Below, piece by piece: positions 58,564 to 64,000 of a stretch of 64,000 bases of DNA; positions within the stretch are counted from its first letter, which is position 1; every line of letters starts with the position of its first letter. The position numbers and the translations under genes are program-made. The stretch covers positions 186,001 through 250,000 of the forward strand of contig NZ_QFRU01000004.1 in assembly GCF_003184905.1 (NCBI RefSeq), read 5' to 3'. The stretch comes from Bacillus sp. CGMCC 1.16541. Its GTDB lineage: Bacteria > Bacillota > Bacilli > Bacillales > Bacillaceae_H. The notes below the pieces were generated by a model that was given only the letters and a program-made list of their open reading frames with translations, was not told the DNA's origin and did not search any database.

Positions 58564-58764
58564 TTATTTAATACCGTACTTTTTGTTGAATCTATCTACA
58601 CGTCCACCAGCTTCAGCGAATTTTTGACGGCCAGTGTAAAATGGATGACACTCAGAACAAGTCTCGATGCGCACCTCGTCTTTTACAGAACCACTTTCAA
58701 ATTCGTTTCCACAAGTACATTTCACCATAACTTTTTTGTAGTTTGGATGAATTCCTGCTTTCAT
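58564..58764 (-). CDS. rpmE: Ribosomal protein L31 (zinc-binding form)
   Basis: A 66-residue bL31 protein of the Cys-containing (C+) form. The zinc ligands are Cys16, Cys18, Cys36 and Cys39 ([17 protein letters not shown]), followed by the invariant FYTGRQKF. The ATG at 58764 has AAGGAG nine bases upstream and gives the same length as B. subtilis RpmE; the longer frame upstream is not coding. A long leader with palindromes precedes it. Confidence 0.97.
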   Translation of the reverse strand: MKAGIHPNYKKVMVKCTCGNEFESGSVKDEVRIETCSECHPFYTGRQKFAEAGGRVDRFNKKYGIK

Positions 58765-58872
58765 TCTTTTCATCTCCTTCCGCCCTGAATCATTTTTGAA
58801 ACAGAGTTTATCGATAAACGTCAGCATCCATAGTTTGTACTACTTGATACTGTAATTTATCAACACACATGA
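58765..58872 (-). other. Leader of rpmE, possible autoregulatory RNA
   Basis: Just over 100 bases lie between the promoter and the start. Visible elements are TTGATA/TATCAA around an 8-base loop and the perfect palindrome GTTTATCGATAAAC near 58805-58818. L31 leaders that may bind the protein have been proposed in several bacterial groups; I cannot confirm that this one matches a described motif. Confidence 0.45.
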
Positions 58873-58876
58873 TGAA

Positions 58877-58905
58877 ATTATAACAAGGGTTCTAACGTTT
58901 TGCAA
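58877..58905 (-). promoter_or_regulatory. Sigma-A promoter of rpmE
   Basis: On the minus strand: -35 TTGCAA (58900-58905), 17-bp spacer, -10 TATAAT (58877-58882), with an extended TGT just before the -10. Confidence 0.82.
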
Positions 58906-58974
58906 CCACCTGTTTTGACAATCATTCAATCTTTCATCATGTAGATTTTACGTCACACTGCCACCCATTATAAA

Positions 58975-60249
58975 TTACCTTTTCGAAGCAAGCAATGCCT
59001 TTCGCTCTTCATCTAACATTTGGAAAAACTCAAGGTTTGTTTTTGTTTGTCTTAATCGTTTCATAAACTTTTCAACAAAGTCCGGTGTGTCCGTCATTGA
59101 TTTACGAATCGCCCATAAATGATCAAGATGCTCTTTTGGAATGAGTAACTCTTCTTTTCGCGTACCTGAACGACGGATATCGATTGCTGGGAAGATACGT
59201 TTCTCTGCTAACGAACGGTCTAAATGAAGCTCCATGTTACCCGTTCCTTTAAACTCTTCGTAAATGACATCATCCATACGTGATCCCGTATCAACAAGTG
59301 CCGTTGCTAAAATTGTTAAGCTTCCGCCCTCTTCAATGTTTCTCGCAGCTCCAAAGAAGCGCTTTGGACGATGGAACGCAGCTGGGTCAATACCACCAGA
59401 TAACGTTCGACCACTTGGCGGAATGACAAGGTTATATGCTCTTGCTAGACGTGTAATACTATCCATTAAGATGATTACGTCTTTCTTATGTTCAACAAGA
59501 CGCATCGCGCGCTCTAACACAAGCTCCGCTACTTTAATATGATTTTCTGGTACTTCGTCGAATGTCGAGCTTACAACATCACCTGCAACCGAACGTTCAA
59601 TGTCCGTTACTTCCTCTGGACGCTCATCAATTAACAGTACAATTAGCTCTGCCTCTGGATGGTTCGTTGTAATGCTATTAGCAATTTCTTTTAACAACAT
59701 CGTTTTACCCGCTTTTGGGGGTGCAACAACTAAGCCCCTTTGACCAAATCCAATCGGTGCAATTAAATCAATGATTCTTGTCGAAAAACTGCGTGGAGTT
59801 GTTTCTAAAACCATTTGGCGATTTGGATAAATTGGCGTTAAAGCTGGGAAATGGACACGTTCTTTTGCCGACTCTGGATCGTCACCGTTGACTGCTTCTA
59901 CATGAAGCAATCCGTAATAACGCTCATTCTCTTTCGGTGGTCTTACTTTACCTGAAACCTTATCTCCATTACGTAAATCAAAACGTCTAATTTGCGAAGC
60001 TGAAATGTAAATATCTTCCGAACTAGGTGAATAGTTGATTGGTCGAAGGAATCCGAACCCTTCTGACTGAATAATTTCTAATACACCTTCCATAAATAAA
60101 AGACCGTCTTGTTCTGCTTGTGCTTTTAGAATTGCAAATACAAGCTCTTTTTTTGTTAATTTACCATAGTATGAAATTTTATACTCCCGTGCAAGTTCGT
60201 ATAACTCTTTTAATTTCATATTTTCTAAATTCGATAATGTCAAACTCAT
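58975..60249 (-). CDS. rho: Transcription termination factor Rho
   Basis: A 424-residue hexameric RNA helicase. Residues ~1-45 are the Rho N-terminal helical domain, ~52-118 the cold-shock-like RNA-binding domain with EGFGFLRP, and the ATPase follows with Walker A APPKAGKT at 176-183, [15 protein letters not shown] and the Q/R-loop region. Length matches B. subtilis Rho. It is transcribed as a single gene; its leader is the long gap upstream. Confidence 0.97.
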   Translation of the reverse strand: MSLTLSNLENMKLKELYELAREYKISYYGKLTKKELVFAILKAQAEQDGLLFMEGVLEIIQSEGFGFLRPINYSPSSEDIYISASQIRRFDLRNGDKVSGKVRPPKENERYYGLLHVEAVNGDDPESAKERVHFPALTPIYPNRQMVLETTPRSFSTRIIDLIAPIGFGQRGLVVAPPKAGKTMLLKEIANSITTNHPEAELIVLLIDERPEEVTDIERSVAGDVVSSTFDEVPENHIKVAELVLERAMRLVEHKKDVIILMDSITRLARAYNLVIPPSGRTLSGGIDPAAFHRPKRFFGAARNIEEGGSLTILATALVDTGSRMDDVIYEEFKGTGNMELHLDRSLAEKRIFPAIDIRRSGTRKEELLIPKEHLDHLWAIRKSMTDTPDFVEKFMKRLRQTKTNLEFFQMLDEERKALLASKR

Positions 60250-60656
60250 GGGAACACCACTCTTTATTTAATGAAATAATTTCTGATTTCCCCCATATTA
60301 AATTCAACCGTTTACATGAGATATGATATGGATGGAATGTATAATTGAAGATGGAGAAGGTAGTCTAGAAGTATGCATAAGTAGAATCTTTTAGATGTGT
60401 TCAGACAAGTCATTTAAAAGATAGAACTTCCTATTTCCGTTTACACAAATAATTAAGTTAACGTAGCAATTTATATTCTACCCCTTTTCTATCTTTTTAA
60501 TCAATCTTTTTTTCTCTAGCCCACGTTCTACTAAAACATAGAACGCTGATTTTTGCTAGATTATAAGGTTACGAGTTAGAAATAGGTAAAATATACAAGA
60601 ACAGAAAGGAGCGAAAACCATTGTGGTTATCACTCCAAACGTTCTCAGATGCTTGA
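60250..60656 (-). other. 407-base gap between glpX and rho
   Basis: The right end holds an imperfect hairpin (GGAGCGAAAACCA with TGGTTATCACTCC, 60611-60640, 11 of 13 paired) about 20 bases after the glpX stop, a weak terminator without a T run. The rest must hold the rho promoter and leader, in line with rho autoregulation known in B. subtilis; no good -35/-10 pair could be fixed. No small gene is supported. Confidence 0.4.
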
Positions 60657-61625
60657 TTAAGGTTTAATAACTAAGTTTGGTTTTTTCTTCAGGCTATGTT
60701 TGCCATCAATAAAACGAACCGTCCCTGATTTTGCACGCATAACAATGGATTGAGTTGTACCCGTTAACCCTTTAAACTGAACACCTTTTAGAAGTTCACC
60801 ATCCGTTACACCTGTCGCTGAGAAAATGGCATCGTCCCCTTTTACAAGGTCGTCCATGTATAATACACGGTTCACATCTGTAATCCCCATTTTTAAGCAA
60901 CGTTGTAACTCTTCATCGCTTTGTGGAAGAAGCTTTCCTTGTAACTCTCCACCGAGACATTTTAAAGCAACAGCTGCAATCACGCCTTCAGGTGCACCAC
61001 CTGATCCAAATAAAATATCAACACCTGTATGATCAAATGCCGTATTAATTGCACCTGCTACGTCTCCGTCATTGATTAATTTGATACGAGCACCCGCTTC
61101 GCGCAATTCACTAATAATCTTCTCATGTCTTGGACGATTTAAGACCGTGGCAACAACATCTTCAATGTCTTTGTTCTTCGCTTTGGCCACCGCTCTTAAA
61201 TTATCGATAACAGGTGCGTTAATATCGATTTGACCAACAGCTTCAGGTCCAACGGAAATTTTATCCATGTACATATCAGGTGCGTGTAACAAGTTTCCAT
61301 GATCTGCCACAGCTAAAACAGCTAACGCATTCCAACCACCGGATGCCACAATACTTGTGCCTTCTAAGGGATCCACCGCTACATCTACTCGCGGTCCATA
61401 GCCTGTCCCTAATTTTTCACCAATATAAAGCATCGGCGCTTCGTCCATTTCCCCTTCTCCAATGACAACTGTCCCTTTCATTGGAATCGTATCAAACACA
61501 TCACGCATTGCAGAAGTAGCTGCATCATCGGCTTCGTCTTTCTTTCCTCTACCCATCCAGCGAGCTGAAGCTAAAGCAGCTGCTTCTGTTACACGTACTA
61601 ACTCCATTGATAAACTTCGTTCCAT
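60657..61625 (-). CDS. glpX: Fructose-1,6-bisphosphatase class II (GlpX)
   Basis: A 322-residue Mn2+-dependent phosphatase for gluconeogenesis. Metal and phosphate residues appear in [25 protein letters not shown] and [21 protein letters not shown] (key part GSGGAPEG). The ATG at 61625 has GGGGGAG seven bases upstream and starts the family sequence [16 protein letters not shown]; the frame extends eight codons further. It lies 48 bases after murAB, as in B. subtilis (ywjI). Confidence 0.97.
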   Translation of the reverse strand: MERSLSMELVRVTEAAALASARWMGRGKKDEADDAATSAMRDVFDTIPMKGTVVIGEGEMDEAPMLYIGEKLGTGYGPRVDVAVDPLEGTSIVASGGWNALAVLAVADHGNLLHAPDMYMDKISVGPEAVGQIDINAPVIDNLRAVAKAKNKDIEDVVATVLNRPRHEKIISELREAGARIKLINDGDVAGAINTAFDHTGVDILFGSGGAPEGVIAAVALKCLGGELQGKLLPQSDEELQRCLKMGITDVNRVLYMDDLVKGDDAIFSATGVTDGELLKGVQFKGLTGTTQSIVMRAKSGTVRFIDGKHSLKKKPNLVIKP

Positions 61626-61673
61626 CTGACTTCTCCCCCTTGTTGTCAATCAAACAGCTCTAATTTATGTGTA

Positions 61674-62960
61674 TTATGAATTTTGAAATTGCTCAATTTC
61701 AAGCTCAGTCATTCGTTCACGCCAAACCATTGCACCTAAGTTTGATAACTTATCAACGAGATGGCTATAACCACGATCTACATGTTCTAATCCTGTAAGT
61801 TCTGTAATTCCTCTTGCCATTAATCCAGCTGTTACAAGCGCTGCACCCGCACGTAAATCGGATGCTTTCACACGTGCACCTTGCAACTGAACAGGTCCAT
61901 TAATAATGGCTGCTCGTCCTTCTACTTTTACCGATGCATTCATTCGTCTTAATTCATCAATATGCTTAAAGCGCGCACCATATATAGTATCCGTAACCAT
62001 GCTTGTCCCCGTCGCACTAGTTAAGAGTGACGTAAAAGGTTGTTGAAGGTCTGTTGGAAACCCTGGATATACTAATGTTTTAATATCAACTGCTTTTAAA
62101 GTAGGTTGTGTCGCAATAAGAATCTGGTCTGAGCTCGTTTCAATCCGAATGCCCATCTCTCTCAGCTTGGCAATAACTGATTCTAAATGCTGAGGAATAA
62201 CATTATCAATGATTACTTCTTTCCCCATTGCTGCACCCATAATCATATACGTACCTGCTTCAATACGATCTGGAATAATGGAATGACGACATCCTTTTAG
62301 TTCATCTACACCATCGATACGAATAACGTCTGTTCCAGCTCCTTTAATCCTTGCGCCCATGTTAGTTAATAGCGTAGCGACATCAATGATCTCTGGTTCT
62401 TTTGCTGCATTTTCAATGATTGTACGACCTTTGGCGCGAACCGCCGCTAACATAATATTAATCGTAGCTCCTACACTCACAACATCTAGATAAATCCGTG
62501 CTCCTCTAAGCTCATCTGCACGTAGATAAATAGCTCCTTGTTCATTGGTTACAGTCGCACCAAGCGCTTCAAACCCTTTAATGTGTTGATCGATAGGACG
62601 AGGACCTAGGTGACACCCTCCAGGCAAACCTACAACCGCTTTCTTAAAACGTCCTAGCATCGCACCCATTAAATAATAAGAAGCACGTAGTCTTTTTACT
62701 TTTCCGCTCGGTAAAGGCATCGCAACCATTCTTGATGGATCAACAGTCAATTCGTTATTTTCATATGTTACTTGTCCACCAATCTCTTCTACTAAGTCAC
62801 TTAGTATTTGCACATCAGAAATATCTGGTAATCCTTCTATTGTTACTGGTGACTCAGCTAAAATAGTTGCAGGTATAAGAGCTACCGCACTATTTTTCGC
62901 TCCACTCACCCGAACTTCTCCACTAAGTGTGAATCCACCTTGTATTTTTAATTTTTCCAT
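61674..62960 (-). CDS. murAB: UDP-N-acetylglucosamine 1-carboxyvinyltransferase MurAB (MurZ)
   Basis: A 428-residue second MurA paralogue. The catalytic Cys116 lies in [19 protein letters not shown], and [15 protein letters not shown] and [15 protein letters not shown] follow. It differs clearly from MurAA in the residues after the Cys (HLGP rather than AIGS), the usual distinction of the MurZ branch. AAAGGAG precedes the ATG and a promoter lies 45 bases upstream. In B. subtilis this copy is dispensable while MurAA is the main enzyme. Confidence 0.96.
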   Translation of the reverse strand: MEKLKIQGGFTLSGEVRVSGAKNSAVALIPATILAESPVTIEGLPDISDVQILSDLVEEIGGQVTYENNELTVDPSRMVAMPLPSGKVKRLRASYYLMGAMLGRFKKAVVGLPGGCHLGPRPIDQHIKGFEALGATVTNEQGAIYLRADELRGARIYLDVVSVGATINIMLAAVRAKGRTIIENAAKEPEIIDVATLLTNMGARIKGAGTDVIRIDGVDELKGCRHSIIPDRIEAGTYMIMGAAMGKEVIIDNVIPQHLESVIAKLREMGIRIETSSDQILIATQPTLKAVDIKTLVYPGFPTDLQQPFTSLLTSATGTSMVTDTIYGARFKHIDELRRMNASVKVEGRAAIINGPVQLQGARVKASDLRAGAALVTAGLMARGITELTGLEHVDRGYSHLVDKLSNLGAMVWRERMTELEIEQFQNS

Positions 62961-63004
62961 TTACTTCTCCTTTCTAGCGAAGATGCCTATTATCTTCCCT
63001 ATCC

Positions 63005-63032
63005 ATTATATAAGGAATAATTTGGAAATCAA
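63005..63032 (-). promoter_or_regulatory. Sigma-A promoter of murAB-glpX
   Basis: On the minus strand: -35 TTGATT (63027-63032), 16-bp spacer, -10 TATAAT (63005-63010). Confidence 0.72.
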
Positions 63033-63123
63033 ATAAACAAAAGAATGGTTATTTTCCTTATTACCTACTAGTTTACACGAAAAAAATTTTTTCATGTATA
63101 AAATCGTAAATTTTACAGAAAAA

Positions 63124-63173
63124 TGGAGGTTGAGCCAAAGAAGCTATTTAATCTCTTTGATCCAACCTCAACC
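63124..63173 (-). terminator. Terminator of tal
   Basis: On the minus strand GAGGTTGGATCAAAGA pairs with TCTTTGGCTCAACCTC (14 of 16) around a 12-base loop, followed by CATTTTTCTG. Confidence 0.82.
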
Positions 63174-63233
63174 ATATATTGCGGTTTTATCTCTTGTTAA
63201 CATTGGAATAGAAAGGAGAACATTGTTTTAATG

Positions 63234-63878
63234 TTAGACTTTACGGTTTTCCCAATCTGCTAAAAACTTTTCAATTCCAGAATCTGTTAACGGGTGCTTA
63301 AATAGTTGCATCAACACATTGTAAGGAACTGTTGCGATATGCGCACCATTTAATGCTGCTTCTGTTACATGCATCGGATGACGAATAGATGCTGCAATAA
63401 TTTCTGTTGAAAGCTGATGGATTGAAAAGATGTCAGCAATTTCAGAGATTAGTTGTATACCATTATGACCAAGATCATCTAAGCGACCTAAAAATGGTGA
63501 TACATATGTAGCCCCTGCTCGTGCAGCTAACAACGCTTGGTTCGCAGAAAAGACAAGCGTTACGTTTGTTTGAATGCCTTCGCGAGCAAAGACATTTACG
63601 GCTTTTAGTCCTTCTGGCGTCATCGGTACTTTAATTGTAATGTTCGGTGCGATTTTTGCCAGTTCTTTTCCTTCTGAAATCATACCCTCTGCATCTGTCG
63701 CAATGACTTCAGCACTAACAGAACCAGACACAAAGCTAGTAATCTCTTTTAAGCGATCTTCAAACTTAACCCCTTCTTTTGCTACTAGACTTGGATTTGT
63801 CGTCACCCCTGATAATAGACCCAATGAATGCGCTTCTTTTATTTCGCTTAAGTTAGCTGTATCAATAAAAAATTTCAT
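63234..63878 (-). CDS. tal: Transaldolase/fructose-6-phosphate aldolase family (TalC-type, YwjH)
   Basis: A 214-residue small transaldolase. The Schiff-base Lys83 is in [12 protein letters not shown], and [33 protein letters not shown] forms the opening strand-helix unit (conserved Asp6 and TTNPS). The length is that of subfamily 3 transaldolases, which work in the pentose phosphate pathway; some members are fructose-6-phosphate aldolases and sequence alone does not decide between them. In B. subtilis it follows fbaA, which would lie beyond the window. The 122 bases after 63878 are its upstream region and show no gene. Confidence 0.94.
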   Translation of the reverse strand: MKFFIDTANLSEIKEAHSLGLLSGVTTNPSLVAKEGVKFEDRLKEITSFVSGSVSAEVIATDAEGMISEGKELAKIAPNITIKVPMTPEGLKAVNVFAREGIQTNVTLVFSANQALLAARAGATYVSPFLGRLDDLGHNGIQLISEIADIFSIHQLSTEIIAASIRHPMHVTEAALNGAHIATVPYNVLMQLFKHPLTDSGIEKFLADWENRKV

Positions 63879-64000
63879 CGTCCATTCCCCCGTTGTTTTG
63901 ATGAATATCCCATATTTTTAAGATGCCTTCTGTTTCCTTTAAACAATTTATGATAACTATATCTCCCAAAAGGAAACGCTTACTTTTTTTGATTAAAGAG

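Noticed and set aside
60120-60326. Plus-strand frame opposite the rho start
   Set aside because: Shadow of rho; no ribosome binding site and hydrophobic nonsense composition.

Overview
The window is a chromosomal segment from a low-GC, endospore-forming, flagellated Firmicute of the family Bacillaceae. Gene content and order closely follow the Bacillus subtilis ywj-ywq region: tal-murAB-glpX-rho-rpmE-tdk-prfA-prmC-spoIIR-ywlBCDEFG-glyA-upp-mnaA-atp operon-ywzB-ywmB-murAA-spoIID-spoIIQ-spoIIID-mbl-flhO-flhP-fabZ-ssbB-ywpF-ywqA. Unlike B. subtilis, it carries an 11-gene complex I (nuo) operon between the atp operon and ywzB. It also has an acetate-type symporter operon next to spoIIID and a large secreted subtilase next to the atp operon. 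I saw no rRNA, tRNA, insertion sequence, prophage or CRISPR array; this is core chromosome.

Layout. Bases 1-7082 are mostly plus strand: the 3' end of a ywqB-like gene, the SNF2 helicase ywqA, a secreted LysM/NlpC endopeptidase, ywpF and a small HTH regulator, with minus-strand ssbB and a candidate small gene between them. From 7263 to the end every gene is on the minus strand, so the rest reads from right to left. Right-hand block (63.9-46 kb): central metabolism, cell wall, translation termination, sporulation signalling (spoIIR) and ywl genes. Middle block (46-32 kb): upp-mnaA, a Vpr-like protease, a ten-gene ATP synthase operon (atpZ-I-B-E-F-H-A-G-D-C), a chemoreceptor, a tiny membrane protein and nuoA-N. 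Left block (22.6-7 kb): murAA and the engulfment genes spoIID and spoIIQ, an acetate-permease operon with a putative nucleotidyltransferase/exonuclease signalling pair, spoIIID, mbl, rod genes flhO-flhP and fabZ.

How the genes work together. Complex I and ATP synthase form an energy-coupling block. MurAA, MurAB, Mbl, MnaA and the LysM/NlpC enzyme serve the cell wall. SpoIIR, SpoIIQ, SpoIID and SpoIIID span the sigma-F to sigma-E sporulation programme, and plausible sigma-F promoters can be read upstream of spoIIR and spoIIQ and a sigma-E promoter upstream of spoIID.

The least explained material is: the cNMP/CBS/DUF294 plus DEDDh exonuclease pair coupled to the ActP-type symporter; a structured minus-strand transcript candidate with its own terminator at about 4854-5081; a long-stem leader upstream of upp; a terminator-like hairpin that contains the ribosome binding site of the protease gene; and several small genes (6113-6319, 18703-18837, 32732-32866, 17342-17524).
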